From contig CAZRWW010000021.1 of assembly GCA_964603725.1 (NCBI GenBank), forward strand, positions 1 to 64,000: 64,000 nucleotides of DNA, given 5' to 3'. The position numbers were made by a program, and so were the translations under genes. How positions within the stretch are numbered: position 1 is the stretch's first letter; every line of letters starts with the position of its first letter. Of the stretch, positions 8,636-18,042 are shown piece after piece. The stretch is from CAZDKK01 sp964603725. Lineage in GTDB: Bacteria; Eisenbacteria; RBG-16-71-46; CAIMUX01; WJJG01. Under the pieces are notes generated by a model that was given only the letters and a program-made list of their open reading frames with translations, ran no database searches and was not told the DNA's origin.

Positions 8636-10041
8636 GTCCGGCTCCCGTGCGGCGCCGGCCGGCGCTCGGCCAGGCGCTGCATGGCGGCGTCGCCCCACCG
8701 CCAGACCGATCCGGCGCCCAGCGTGAGGAGCACGTCCCCCGCCTGCAGCGCCTCGCTCACGGCCGTCACGGCCGCCTCCTCGGTGGGGGCGTAGATCACC
8801 CGGACTCGGCTGCCCACGGTGATCTGGTCGCGCAACACCTCGCCGGTCACGCCCTGGATCGGCATCTCGCCGGCGGCGTAGATGTCGGTCAGCACCACCA
8901 GGTCGGCGTCCGCAAACGCGCCGGCGAACTCCGCGTGCAGCGCCGCCGTGCGCGTGTAGCGGTGCGGCTGGAACAACACGACCAGCCGCCGCGTGCCGAA
9001 GACCTCCCGCGCCGCCCGCAGCACGGCGCGGATCTCGGTGGGATGGTGGCCGTAGTCGTCGAGGTGGGTCACGCCGGCTGCCTGCGCCCGGGTCTCGAAC
9101 CGCCGCCCGACCCCCTCGAAGCTCGCCAGGGCATCGCGGATCTCCTCGGAAGGCACCTCCAGGAAGAACGCCACCGCGATGCAGGCCAAGGCGTTCAGGA
9201 TGTTGTGCTGTCCGGGCAGGGGCACCTGGAACTCGCCGATCTCCCGGTCGTCGACCCACACCGCGAAGCGCGACTGGCGCCCGTCGCAGCGCGCATGCGA
9301 GGCGCGCACGTTGGCCTCCGGGCTGAACCCGTAGAGGATCACCGGGCGGTTGACCTGGGGCCGGATGGCGCGCACCCGCGGGTCATCGGCGCAGAGCACG
9401 GCCGCGCCGTAGAAGGGGACGCCGGCGATGAAGCTCAGGAACGCATCCTGGATGGCGTCGACGTTGCGGTAGTGATCGAGGTGCTCGCGGTCGATGTTGG
9501 TGACGACCGCGACCGTGGGCCGGATCTCGAGGAACGAGCCGTCGCTCTCGTCGGCCTCGGCCACGAAGATGTTCCCGCCGCCCAGGCGGGCGTTCGACTC
9601 GAGCGAGCGCACGCGCCCGCCCACGACCACGGTCGGATCGAGCCCGGCGCAGAAGAGCACGTGGCCGATCAGCGACGTCGTGGTCGTCTTGCCGTGCGCG
9701 CCGGCGACCGCCACGCCGTACTTCAGGCGCATGATCTCGGCCAGCATCTGCCCGCGCTTCAGGATCGGCAGCCCGGTTCGGCGCGCGGCGACGACCTCGG
9801 GGTTGTCGGCGGCGATCGCCGAGGAGATGACCATCAGATCGGCGCCGGCCACGTGGCCGGCGTCATGTCCGGCCGAGACGCGGGCGCCCAGCCGCGTGAG
9901 CCGCTCCACCGCCTCGGTGCCCGTGGACAGGTCCGAGCCGGTCACGTCGTAGCCGAGCGTGAGCAGGATCTCCGCCAAGCCGCACATGCCGGTGCCGCCG
10001 ATGCCCACGAAGTGGATCTGTCGGATCGTCCCCTGGATCAT
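8632..10041 (-). CDS. murC: UDP-N-acetylmuramate--L-alanine ligase MurC
   Basis: A 469-residue cytoplasmic ligase that adds L-Ala to UDP-MurNAc, the first step of the stem peptide. The N-terminal Rossmann domain begins IHFVGIGGTGMCGLAEIL. The central ATPase domain has the P-loop AGAHGKTTTTSLIG and EADESDGSF. The C-terminal domain has LDDYGHHPTEIRAVL and FQPHRYTRT, typical of MurC. The ATG at 10041 overlaps the murG stop as ATGA, and the murC stop overlaps the ftsQ GTG, so both junctions look translationally coupled. Confidence 0.98.
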   Translation of the reverse strand: MIQGTIRQIHFVGIGGTGMCGLAEILLTLGYDVTGSDLSTGTEAVERLTRLGARVSAGHDAGHVAGADLMVISSAIAADNPEVVAARRTGLPILKRGQMLAEIMRLKYGVAVAGAHGKTTTTSLIGHVLFCAGLDPTVVVGGRVRSLESNARLGGGNIFVAEADESDGSFLEIRPTVAVVTNIDREHLDHYRNVDAIQDAFLSFIAGVPFYGAAVLCADDPRVRAIRPQVNRPVILYGFSPEANVRASHARCDGRQSRFAVWVDDREIGEFQVPLPGQHNILNALACIAVAFFLEVPSEEIRDALASFEGVGRRFETRAQAAGVTHLDDYGHHPTEIRAVLRAAREVFGTRRLVVLFQPHRYTRTAALHAEFAGAFADADLVVLTDIYAAGEMPIQGVTGEVLRDQITVGSRVRVIYAPTEEAAVTAVSEALQAGDVLLTLGAGSVWRWGDAAMQRLAERRPAPHGSRT

Positions 10042-11264
10042 GACGACCGCCTGCCCCTCTGACCGCGCCAGCGCCGCCCTTCCCCGCCGGCGCCGTCGGC
10101 GACTGCTGCCCTGGCCCCGTTCGCTGTCGCTGGGGATCGGCCCGCACCGTTGACCGCGCCCTCTTCCACCGCGCCGCCGTAGCGCAACAGCGCGGCGGCG
10201 ATCTTGTCGGCGGCGTCGGGCCGCGCCATGATCAACGCGTTGTTGGACATTTCGCGCAGTTTTCGAGGTGTGTCAATCAACTTCGCGATCTCGTCGGCCA
10301 GGAGCTGGCTGTTCAGGTCGCGGTCGAGGATCATCAGCGCTGCGCCCGCCTCGACCAGGTCACGCGCGTTGGCTTCCTGGTGGTTGTGGGTGGCATGGGG
10401 GAAGGGCACCAGGATCGACGCCTTGCCGCAGGCCGAGAGCTCGGCCAGGGTCATCGCCCCGGCGCGCGCCACGACGAGATCGGCGAGCCGGTAGAGGTCC
10501 CCCATCTTCTCGATGAACGGGCGGACGGCCGCCGGCGCCTTGAGGCCCCGCAGGCGCTGCTGGGCCCAGCGAAAGTCGTGCTGGCCCGTCTGGAGCACGA
10601 ACTGCAGATCCCCGCGGTGCTGGAGCCGCTGGATGGCCCCCACGGCGGCCCGGTTGATCGAGCGTGCGCCCTGGCTGCCGCCGAGGATGAGCACGGTAAG
10701 ACGGTCGCGCTCGAGGCTCAGGTCCTGGCGCGCGCGCGCGCCGTCGCCTTCGAGGATGCCCCGCCGCAAGGGGCTGCCGCTCAGCTTCAAGTGGCGGCGG
10801 CGCGGGAAGTGCTTGCGGGCCGAGGCGAGATTGAGGTGCACCTCCCCGGCCACGCGCGAGAGCAGGCGGTTGGTGATCCCGGGCACGCTGTTCTGCTCGT
10901 GCAGGACGAGCGGCTTGCCGAGCAGGCGGGCGGCCAGGGCCACCGGCCCCGAAACGTACCCGCCGGTGGCGAAGACCACATCCGGGTCGAACGCCTGGAG
11001 GCGGCGATAGGAGCTGAGCAAGCCGCGCCACACGGTCCACAGCGCCATGGGCAGGGCGAGCGCGCGCTTGCCCAGGAGCCCGCGGGCCGGCACCGCCTCG
11101 AAGCGGTAGCCCGCGGCCGGCACGGCGGTGGCCTCGAACCCTTCGGCCCCTCCGATGAAGAGCACCTCCGCGTCGCGCGCCTTGCGCAGCACGGCTTCGG
11201 CGACGGCGATGCCGGGGAAGACGTGCCCACCGGTGCCGCCCCCGGTGATGACGATCCTCACCAT
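10038..11264 (-). CDS. murG: Lipid II synthase MurG (UDP-GlcNAc transferase)
   Basis: A 408-residue peripheral membrane glycosyltransferase (GT28). It transfers GlcNAc to lipid I to make lipid II on the inner face of the membrane. The N-terminus (IVITGGGTGGHVFPGIAVAE) is the family glycine-rich signature. ATGGYVSGPV and HEQNSVPG are acceptor-side motifs, and GGSQGARSIN with ARAGAMTLAEL and PHATHNHQEANA forms the donor site. The ATG at 11264 has a GGGAGG ribosome site. The tail after about residue 365 is a Gly/Ala/Arg-rich extension of about 40 residues beyond the usual end. The stop overlaps the murC start. Confidence 0.97.
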   Translation of the reverse strand: MVRIVITGGGTGGHVFPGIAVAEAVLRKARDAEVLFIGGAEGFEATAVPAAGYRFEAVPARGLLGKRALALPMALWTVWRGLLSSYRRLQAFDPDVVFATGGYVSGPVALAARLLGKPLVLHEQNSVPGITNRLLSRVAGEVHLNLASARKHFPRRRHLKLSGSPLRRGILEGDGARARQDLSLERDRLTVLILGGSQGARSINRAAVGAIQRLQHRGDLQFVLQTGQHDFRWAQQRLRGLKAPAAVRPFIEKMGDLYRLADLVVARAGAMTLAELSACGKASILVPFPHATHNHQEANARDLVEAGAALMILDRDLNSQLLADEIAKLIDTPRKLREMSNNALIMARPDAADKIAAALLRYGGAVEEGAVNGAGRSPATANGARAAVADGAGGEGRRWRGQRGRRSS

Positions 11265-11266
11265 CG

Positions 11267-12466
11267 CTACCTCCCGCAGACCGGCTCGCGCAGGATCACC
11301 CGCGGCCCGTTCTGGAACGGCTCGGCGATCTGCGCGCAACGACTCGCGATCGAAAGCACCAGGCCGAACCCCATCAGCTGCGCCACCAGCGCGCTGCCGC
11401 CGAAGGAGACCAGCGGCAGCGGCACGCCCGTCGTCGGCGCCCACCCCAGGCACACCGCGGCGTGGGCCAACATGCCCAGCAGCATCTGCAGGCCCACGCC
11501 ATAGCAGAGCAGCTCGCCGAAGGGCGATTGGCTGCGCAGGGCGGTTTGAAAGGTGCGAGCCACGACGAACCCGGCCAGCAGGAACAGGACGCCCATGCCG
11601 ACGAAGCCGGATTCCTCGACCAGGATGCTCATGATGAAATCGGTGTGCGGATCGGGCAAGAAGAAGTACTTCTGCAGGCCCTCGCCGATGCCACGCCCGA
11701 ACAGGCCGCCCGAGCCGATCGTCAGCACGGACTGCTGGGCCTGATAGGCCAGGCTCCCGCCGCCCTGCGCGAAGCTGCTGAGGCGATCGAGGTGGTAGCC
11801 GCCGCCGCGCGCCCAGGCGACCGCGGCGGCCACGACGCCGCCGGCCAGCCCGAGCACAGTCACGCGCCACACGCTGGCGCCGGCCAGGAAGACGAGCAGC
11901 ACGCCGGTCGCGGCGGTGAGCATTCCCAGACTCATGTGCGGCTCGGCCGCGATCAGCACCGACGTGGCGCCGACGATCGCCATCGGCGGCAGCAGACCGC
12001 GCCACGTCCGCAGTCGCAGGCGGTCGCGCGCCAACATGCCGGCCAGCGTGACGATCATGGCCAGGCGGGCGAACTCCGAGGGTTGGATGATCTTGCCGCA
12101 GACCTTCAGCCAGCGCCGCGCGCCGCGCACCTCGATCCCGGGTCCCGCGGGGATCACCAGCAGGAGCAGCAGCAGGGCCGCCGCGCACCACAGGGCCAGG
12201 CCGATGCGGCCGCTCAGGAACCGCGGGTCCTGGCGCGCGAGCGCGAGCAGCAAGGCCACGCCGATGAGAAAGCGCACGAACTGGCCCTGGACATAGTGGA
12301 GGTCGTTGCCCTTGTCCTGCACCATCGCCAGCGCGCTCGAGCTGGAATAGACCATCAGCAAGCCCCCGAGGGCCAGGATCAGCACCGCGGCCAGCAGCCA
12401 GCGGTCCGTGCCGCCGTGCTCGCCCGCCAACCAGCTCGCGGCGAAGTCAACAGCCCGCCTGGTCAT
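11267..12466 (-). CDS. ftsW: Lipid II polymerase FtsW (SEDS family)
   Basis: A 399-residue polytopic membrane protein with about ten hydrophobic segments. SEDS landmarks are the GARRWLKVCGKIIQPSEFARL block, PDPHTDFIMSILVEESGF and the C-terminal PLVSFGGSALVAQL. FtsW polymerises septal glycan from lipid II with its partner FtsI. The ATG at 12466 overlaps the murD stop as ATGA. Its ribosome site is a run of nine G (complement of 12470-12478), unusual in being a pure homopolymer. The murG start is 2 bp after the stop. Confidence 0.95.
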   Translation of the reverse strand: MTRRAVDFAASWLAGEHGGTDRWLLAAVLILALGGLLMVYSSSSALAMVQDKGNDLHYVQGQFVRFLIGVALLLALARQDPRFLSGRIGLALWCAAALLLLLLVIPAGPGIEVRGARRWLKVCGKIIQPSEFARLAMIVTLAGMLARDRLRLRTWRGLLPPMAIVGATSVLIAAEPHMSLGMLTAATGVLLVFLAGASVWRVTVLGLAGGVVAAAVAWARGGGYHLDRLSSFAQGGGSLAYQAQQSVLTIGSGGLFGRGIGEGLQKYFFLPDPHTDFIMSILVEESGFVGMGVLFLLAGFVVARTFQTALRSQSPFGELLCYGVGLQMLLGMLAHAAVCLGWAPTTGVPLPLVSFGGSALVAQLMGFGLVLSIASRCAQIAEPFQNGPRVILREPVCGR

Positions 12467-13869
12467 CGTCCCCCCCCCTCGCGCGCCCGCCCCGCGGCCC
12501 CGCCCGCGCGCTTCTGGACCAGGGCGCGAAAGAGGTCCCCGCGCTCCTCGTAGTTGCGGAACATGTCGAAGCTGGCGCACCCCGGGCTGAGGAGCACGAC
12601 CGCTGTCCTGCCCGCCGCCGCCAGCGCGCGGTCGAGCGCGGCCTCGAGACTCTCGGCGCGCTCGCTGGGCACGGCCGGCCACGCGGAGCGGATCCGCTCG
12701 GCCGCCTCCCCGATCGCCACCAGGCGGCGCACGCGCGCGCCGGCCAGCTCGGCCAGCTCCTCGAACGGCCCGCCCTTGTCGCGGCCGCCCGCAATGAGGA
12801 TGATCGGCTCAGCATAGCTCTGCAACGCGACGCGCAGCGAATCGACGTTGGTCGACTTCGAGTCATTGACCAGTCGCACGCCGCCCAGCCGACCGACCTC
12901 CTCGAGCCGGTGGGGCAGGCCCCCGAAGTCGCGCAGGCCGGCCACCAGCCGCGTCGGCTCCGCCACCAGCGCCGAGGCCAGCCCCGCCGCGACCATCGCG
13001 TTCACCAGATTGTGCGGTCCCGGCAGCGATAGCTCCTCGGCGCGGATCCAAGGGTGGTCGGAGGCCCCCGTGCGCCTGCGCACCCAGCCGTCCTTGAGGT
13101 AGAGCACGTCGTGGTCCCGGCACCCCTCTGGTTCGCAGCGCAGCACCCGGGCCCGCACGATCGCGCCATCCGGGATCCGCAGCCCGGGGCCGAGGACCAG
13201 CAGATCCCCCGGCTCCTGGCGGGCGGCGATGCTCCACTTGGTCGCGCTGTACGCCGCCAGGCTCCCGTGGCGGTCGATGTGATCGGGCGTGATGTTGAGG
13301 ATCGTCGCCGCGCGCGGGTGGAAGTCGGGGCTGTCCTCGAGCTGGAAGCTCGAGACCTCGACCACGAAGATCGTGCCCAGCGGCTCGTCGAGGACCGCGT
13401 CGGCCAGCGAGCGGCCGATGTTGCCCGCCGCGACGGCGGGCAGGCCCGCGTGACGCAGGACGTGGGCCGTCCAGGCGGTCGTGGTGGTCTTGCCGTTGGT
13501 GCCGGTGATGGCGAGGATGGGGGTCGTGACCGTCCGGGCCGCCAGCTCCAGCTCGGAGCGCACCGGCACGCCCCGGCGGCGGGCCGCCGCCAGGATGGGC
13601 GCGGTGCCCGGAACGCCGGGGCTGCGGATGAGCAGATCGCAGCCCTCGAGCGCCTCGGCGGGGTGCGGGCCTTCGATCAGCTCGGCGCCGGCGGCCGCGA
13701 GCGGCTGCCAGGCGGCGCGCTGCTCGTCGCTCAGACGCAGCTCGAGCGCCCGCACCCGCACGCCGCGGCGCAGCAGGAGGCGCGCGGCGCCGAGGCCCGA
13801 GCGGCCCAGGCCGAGCACGACCGCCCGCCCCGCGCCGCCGTCGATCTTCTCCCAGAAGCCCCCCTCCAC
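12463..13869 (-). CDS. murD: UDP-N-acetylmuramoyl-L-alanine--D-glutamate ligase MurD
   Basis: A 468-residue cytoplasmic ligase adding D-Glu to the stem peptide. The N-terminal Rossmann part has VVLGLGRSGLGAARLL. The ATPase part has the P-loop ITGTNGKTTTTAW, VEVSSFQLED and NITPDHIDRHGS. The C-terminal part has NDSKSTNVDS, ILIAGGRDKGGPF and LLSPGCASFDMFRNYEERG, all diagnostic of MurD. The GTG start at 13869 follows an AGGGGG site, and the gene begins 10 bp after the mraY stop. Its end is a Gly/Arg-rich tail that overlaps ftsW by four bases. Confidence 0.97.
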   Translation of the reverse strand: MEGGFWEKIDGGAGRAVVLGLGRSGLGAARLLLRRGVRVRALELRLSDEQRAAWQPLAAAGAELIEGPHPAEALEGCDLLIRSPGVPGTAPILAAARRRGVPVRSELELAARTVTTPILAITGTNGKTTTTAWTAHVLRHAGLPAVAAGNIGRSLADAVLDEPLGTIFVVEVSSFQLEDSPDFHPRAATILNITPDHIDRHGSLAAYSATKWSIAARQEPGDLLVLGPGLRIPDGAIVRARVLRCEPEGCRDHDVLYLKDGWVRRRTGASDHPWIRAEELSLPGPHNLVNAMVAAGLASALVAEPTRLVAGLRDFGGLPHRLEEVGRLGGVRLVNDSKSTNVDSLRVALQSYAEPIILIAGGRDKGGPFEELAELAGARVRRLVAIGEAAERIRSAWPAVPSERAESLEAALDRALAAAGRTAVVLLSPGCASFDMFRNYEERGDLFRALVQKRAGGAAGRAREGGGR

Positions 13870-13879
13870 GCCTGACCCC

Positions 13880-14965
13880 CTACTGCAGCTTGAGCGTCGA
13901 GAGGGTCACCAGCGCCAGCAGGATCGAGACGATCCAGAAGCGGATGACCACCTTCGACTCCGGCCAGTTGCCCAGCTCGAAGTGATGATGCAGCGGCGCC
14001 ATGCGGAACACGCGCCGGCCGGTCGCCTTGAAGACCGCCACCTGGATGATCACCGAAAGCGCCTCGGCCACGAACAGCCCGCCCACGATCACCAGGAGCA
14101 GCTCGCGCTTGATCAGGACCGCCACCGCGCCCAGCGCGCCGCCCAGGGCCAGGCTGCCGGTGTCGCCCATGAAGACCTCCGCCGGGTGAGCGTTGAACCA
14201 GAGGAACCCCAGGCCCGCGCCCACGAACGCCGAGCAGAAGACGGTCAGCTCCCCGGCGCCCTGCAGGAACGGTATGTTCAGGTACTGGCTGAAGCCGGCG
14301 TGGCCCGACACGTAGGCCAGCGCGCCGAAGGCCGAGGCGGCCGGCACGACCATGCCGATCGCCAGGCCGTCGAGACCGTCGGAGAGGTTCACCGCGTTGC
14401 TGGCCCCCATGACCACCAGGGCCACGAAGGGCGCGTACAGGGCCCCCAGCGAAAGAAACGTCTCCTTGAGGAACGGCACCGCCGTGCGCGTGGTGAGGTC
14501 CCCGTAGGGAAGCGCCCAGCGGATCGTCAGGCCGACGAGCAGGCCGGCGGCGAACTGCACCAAGAGCTTGTAGCGGCCCAGCAGGCCCTTGGGCTGTTTG
14601 CGGACGACGTGCAGGTAGTCGTCGAGGAAGCCGAGCACCCCGAGCAGCACCGTGACCACCAGCACGAGCTGGATCTGCAGGTTGGTGAGGTCGGCCCACA
14701 GCAGGGTCGGCACGACGATAGCCGTCAGGATGAGCAAGCCGCCCATGGTCGGGGTGCCGGCCTTGGCGAGGTGGCGCTGGGGGCCGTCGCTGCGCACCTG
14801 CTGCCCCACGCGCCAGGCGCGCAACCGCCGGATCAGCCACGGGCCGAGGACGAAGCAGAGCACGAGCGCGGTCACGGCCGCGTAGGCGGATCGAAAGGTC
14901 AGGTAGCGGAACACATTGAATCCGCTGAAGTACTCGCTGAGCGGGTAGAGCAGGTGATAGAGCAC
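13880..14965 (-). CDS. mraY: Phospho-N-acetylmuramoyl-pentapeptide transferase MraY
   Basis: A 361-residue integral membrane enzyme, about ten hydrophobic helices, that makes lipid I by moving phospho-MurNAc-pentapeptide to undecaprenyl phosphate. Family motifs are KAGTPTMGGLLIL, LGFLDDYL (the catalytic aspartate region), NAVNLSDGLDGLAIG, HPAEVFMGDTGSLALGG and the C-terminal MAPLHHHFELGNWPESKVVIRFW. The length is normal. The GTG start at 14965 is 3 bp after the murF stop. Confidence 0.98.
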   Translation of the reverse strand: MLYHLLYPLSEYFSGFNVFRYLTFRSAYAAVTALVLCFVLGPWLIRRLRAWRVGQQVRSDGPQRHLAKAGTPTMGGLLILTAIVVPTLLWADLTNLQIQLVLVVTVLLGVLGFLDDYLHVVRKQPKGLLGRYKLLVQFAAGLLVGLTIRWALPYGDLTTRTAVPFLKETFLSLGALYAPFVALVVMGASNAVNLSDGLDGLAIGMVVPAASAFGALAYVSGHAGFSQYLNIPFLQGAGELTVFCSAFVGAGLGFLWFNAHPAEVFMGDTGSLALGGALGAVAVLIKRELLLVIVGGLFVAEALSVIIQVAVFKATGRRVFRMAPLHHHFELGNWPESKVVIRFWIVSILLALVTLSTLKLQ

Positions 14966-14968
14966 CGC

Positions 14969-16468
14969 CTACACCCCCCTCTCGCCGTAGGTCGCGTCGA
15001 TCACCTGCATCTCGCGGGCGACCTGCTCGAGGCCGGCGGCGCGCGCGCCCTTGAGGTAGACCGCGTCGCCCGGGCGCAGGTACTTGCGCAGGAACTGCAC
15101 CACCTCGCGAATCTCGCTGCACCACAGCACCTGCTTTTCGCCGGCCTTCTGGGCCTCGGGCGCGGCGATGCGCGCCTCATCGCCCAGGAACACGCCGGCA
15201 TCGCAGAAGCCCGCGGCGGCCCCCACGCGCCGGTGCTGAGCTTCGGTCTCACCGCCCAGCTCGCGCATGCCGCCGAAGACGAACACCTTGCGCCCCCGCA
15301 CCGGCACCTGCTCGAAGAATCCGAGGTTGGCCAGGGTCGATTCGGGTGAGGCGTTGTACATGTCGAGCAGCCAGGTGACGCCGCGGCTCACCCGCGGATC
15401 CATGCGCCCCGGCAGCGGCGCGACCCGCGCCAGCCCCGTCACCTCGGCGCACGGGCTGCCCAGGACGCGCGCCACCGCCAGCGCGGCCAGAGCGGCGCGC
15501 ACGGCCCCCTCCCCCAGCAGGCGCAGCGCGAGCGGGCTCTCCTCGTCCGCCACCGTCACGCGCGACCCCTGCAGCGTGAGCTCGGCCGCGGTCGCCCGCA
15601 CGTCGGCGCCCGCCCCGCGCCCGAAGCGCAGGATTCGGCCCGCCCATCGTTCGCGGGCGGCCGCTTCCAGCTCGGGGTCGTCGTCGGGCAGGATCAGGAC
15701 GCCGTCGGGCGCGAGCCCCGCGACGATCTCCAGCTTGGCGGCCAGGATGCCCGGGCGGCCTCCGAAGAGGCCCGCGTGGGCGTGGCCGACGCAGGTCACC
15801 ACCGCCACGTCGGGCCGCGCGATGGCCGTGAGCCGGGCGATCTCGCCGGGATGATTGGCCCCCATCTCGACCACCGCGATGCGCGTGCGCGAGCGCACCG
15901 CGAGCATCGTCAGCGGCAGGCCGATCTCGTTGTTGTAGTTGCCCGCGGTGCCGACCACATCGCCGCGCCCGTGCAGGAGCGCCAGGATCAACTCCTTGGT
16001 CGTGGTCTTGCCGCTCGACCCGGTCACCGCGATCACCTTGGGCGCGACCGCCCGGCGCAGCGCGGCCGCCCACTCTTGCATGGCGGTGAGCGGATCATCG
16101 ACCAGCAAGTGGATGCCCTGGGCGCGCGCCGCCTTGCGCCGGCTCCACCAGGCGCGGCGCGCGACCACCGCCGCCGCCCCGGCCTCGAGGGCGTCGTTGA
16201 TGAAGTCGTGCCCGTCGCGCCGGGCGCCGGGCAGGGCGATGAACACCTCGCCGCCCCGCACCGTGCGGCTGTCGATGGCGACGCCGGCCGCCACCAGCGG
16301 CGAGATCAGGTGCCAGTCCTCGGGCGCGATGCCCGCCACGGTGGCCCGCGTCATCTGGGCGATGGCTCGCAGCGACCAGGGGTGGCCCGGGGAATCGGTC
16401 GTGGGCTCGCGGCCGCCGTCGTCGGCGCTCGGTTCCGGGACGGCGGTGTCGTCGGTATGTTCGTTCAC
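14969..16468 (-). CDS. murF: UDP-MurNAc-tripeptide--D-Ala-D-Ala ligase MurF
   Basis: A 499-residue ligase adding D-Ala-D-Ala to complete the pentapeptide. After a hydrophilic N-terminal extension of about 30 residues come the MurF N-domain (AIDSRTVRGGEVFIALPG), the P-loop VTGSSGKTTTKELI, GNYNNEIGLPLTML, VEMGANHPGEIARL, and the C-terminal LLDMYNASPESTL, FVFGGMRELG and LKGARAAGLE. The GTG start at 16468 forms GTGA with the murE stop and has a GGGGGA site. The frame is open further upstream, but that part lies inside murE and shows no similarity. Confidence 0.97.
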   Translation of the reverse strand: MNEHTDDTAVPEPSADDGGREPTTDSPGHPWSLRAIAQMTRATVAGIAPEDWHLISPLVAAGVAIDSRTVRGGEVFIALPGARRDGHDFINDALEAGAAAVVARRAWWSRRKAARAQGIHLLVDDPLTAMQEWAAALRRAVAPKVIAVTGSSGKTTTKELILALLHGRGDVVGTAGNYNNEIGLPLTMLAVRSRTRIAVVEMGANHPGEIARLTAIARPDVAVVTCVGHAHAGLFGGRPGILAAKLEIVAGLAPDGVLILPDDDPELEAAARERWAGRILRFGRGAGADVRATAAELTLQGSRVTVADEESPLALRLLGEGAVRAALAALAVARVLGSPCAEVTGLARVAPLPGRMDPRVSRGVTWLLDMYNASPESTLANLGFFEQVPVRGRKVFVFGGMRELGGETEAQHRRVGAAAGFCDAGVFLGDEARIAAPEAQKAGEKQVLWCSEIREVVQFLRKYLRPGDAVYLKGARAAGLEQVAREMQVIDATYGERGV

Positions 16469-18042
16469 GCTGTAGTCCCCCGTGTGGCTTGGTGCGCCAA
16501 CAGCTCGCGCACCACGCGGCGATCGTCGAAGGCCGCCACGTGATCGCGGAAGATCTGATACTCCTCCGATCCCTTGCCCGCCGCCAGCACCACGTCGCCC
16601 GCCCGGGCGAGGGCGAGCGCCCGCGCCAGTGCCGCCCGCCGGTCGGGGACCGCCTCCCAGGTCGCCGGACCCGCGGCCAGGCCGGCCGCCACCTGCCGGG
16701 CGATCTCCTGCGGATCCTCGGAGCGCGGGTTGTCGGTCGTCAGCACGACGTGGTCGGCCAGGCGCGCCGCCACGCGCCCCATCGGCTCGCGCTTGCTGGC
16801 GTCGCGATCGCCCCCGCACCCGAAGACGAGGATCAGCCGGCCGCGGCCGACTTCGCGCGCCGCGGGCAGCACGCGCTCGAGCGCATCGGCGGTGTGCGCG
16901 TAGTCGACGATGACCGCGAAGTCCTGGCCGGCAGCGATCGCCTCGAAGCGTCCGGGGATGGATGGGACGGTGGCCAGCGCCCGCAGGATCTGCTCGGGCG
17001 CCAGGCCCGCCGCCCGGCCGATGGCCGCCGCCGCCACCAGGTTGTCGGCGTGGAAGCGGCCGAGCAGCGGCACGCTAACCGTCGTCGCCTCGCCGTCCAG
17101 CTCCAGGTCCAACCGCTGTCCCCCCGGTTCGCTGCGGTGGGCCGCCAGGCGCACCCGCGCCCCGCGCGCGCGCCCGAAGGTCCAGCACTCGCCCGCGCAC
17201 CGCTCCGCCAGCTCGCGGCCCAGGGGCTGGTCGAGGTTGATCGCGGCGCGCACGGACCGCCGCTCGAGCGGACCGCCGCGGCTGTCGCGGTCGAAGAGGC
17301 GGGCCTTCGCCGCGAGATAGGCCGCCTGCGTCCCGTGGAAGTCGAGATGGTCCGCGCTGACGTGCAGAAGGGCCACAGCGTGGAACTGCGTGCCGAAGAT
17401 GCGATCCTGGGCCAGGGCGTGCGATGACACTTCGGTCACCACGTCCTCGACGCCCTCCTCGCGCAGCCGCGCCAGCGTGGCCTGGAAGTCGGTGGCCTCG
17501 GGCGTGGTCGGACGCCACAGGCGATGCGCCTCGCCGAAGGACCGCCCGTCGGGCGAATCGCCGGCCCAGGCCGCGAGCGCCTCGCCGTCGCCCTTGATGC
17601 CGAGCGTGCCGGCGGCCACGGCGCGCCGGCCGCTTGCCGCCAGCAGGTGGCGCGTCAACCAGGCGGTGCTGGTCTTGCCGTCGGTGCCGGTGAGGCCGAA
17701 GACGCGCAGGTGCGCGGCCGGCTCGCCGTGGAAGAGCGCCGCCACGATGCCCATCACGCGGCGCACGTTGCGCGCGCGCAAGACGACCGCTCCGGAGGCG
17801 GGCACCACGGGATCGCCCTCGACGACGACCGCCACCGCGCCGCGCGCGAGCGCATCGCCCGCGAAGCGCAGGCCGTCCGTGCGCGCCCCGGGGATGGCGA
17901 AGAAGAGGTCGCCGGGGACTACCGCTCGGCTGTCGTGGCGCAGGCCCTGCACGCGGATCTCGGGGATGGCCGCGGGCGGCCACGCCCACAGCGACTCCGG
18001 AACCGCGCGGAGCAGATCACCAAGCGTGACAGATGAGTGCAT
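16465..18042 (-). CDS. murE: UDP-MurNAc-dipeptide ligase MurE, probably meso-DAP-adding
   Basis: A 525-residue ligase adding the third amino acid of the stem peptide. It shows SRAVVPGDLFFAIPG, the P-loop LTGTDGKTSTAWL, TEVSSHALAQDR, the FHADNL region, VDYAHTADALERVL and GCGGDRDASKREPMG. The DNPRSEDP sequence near residue 425 is the DNPR motif that in characterised enzymes goes with meso-diaminopimelate rather than lysine; this assignment rests on family knowledge. The ATG at 18042 lies inside the end of ftsI (26-base overlap). The stop overlaps the murF start. Confidence 0.96.
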   Translation of the reverse strand: MHSSVTLGDLLRAVPESLWAWPPAAIPEIRVQGLRHDSRAVVPGDLFFAIPGARTDGLRFAGDALARGAVAVVVEGDPVVPASGAVVLRARNVRRVMGIVAALFHGEPAAHLRVFGLTGTDGKTSTAWLTRHLLAASGRRAVAAGTLGIKGDGEALAAWAGDSPDGRSFGEAHRLWRPTTPEATDFQATLARLREEGVEDVVTEVSSHALAQDRIFGTQFHAVALLHVSADHLDFHGTQAAYLAAKARLFDRDSRGGPLERRSVRAAINLDQPLGRELAERCAGECWTFGRARGARVRLAAHRSEPGGQRLDLELDGEATTVSVPLLGRFHADNLVAAAAIGRAAGLAPEQILRALATVPSIPGRFEAIAAGQDFAVIVDYAHTADALERVLPAAREVGRGRLILVFGCGGDRDASKREPMGRVAARLADHVVLTTDNPRSEDPQEIARQVAAGLAAGPATWEAVPDRRAALARALALARAGDVVLAAGKGSEEYQIFRDHVAAFDDRRVVRELLAHQATRGTTA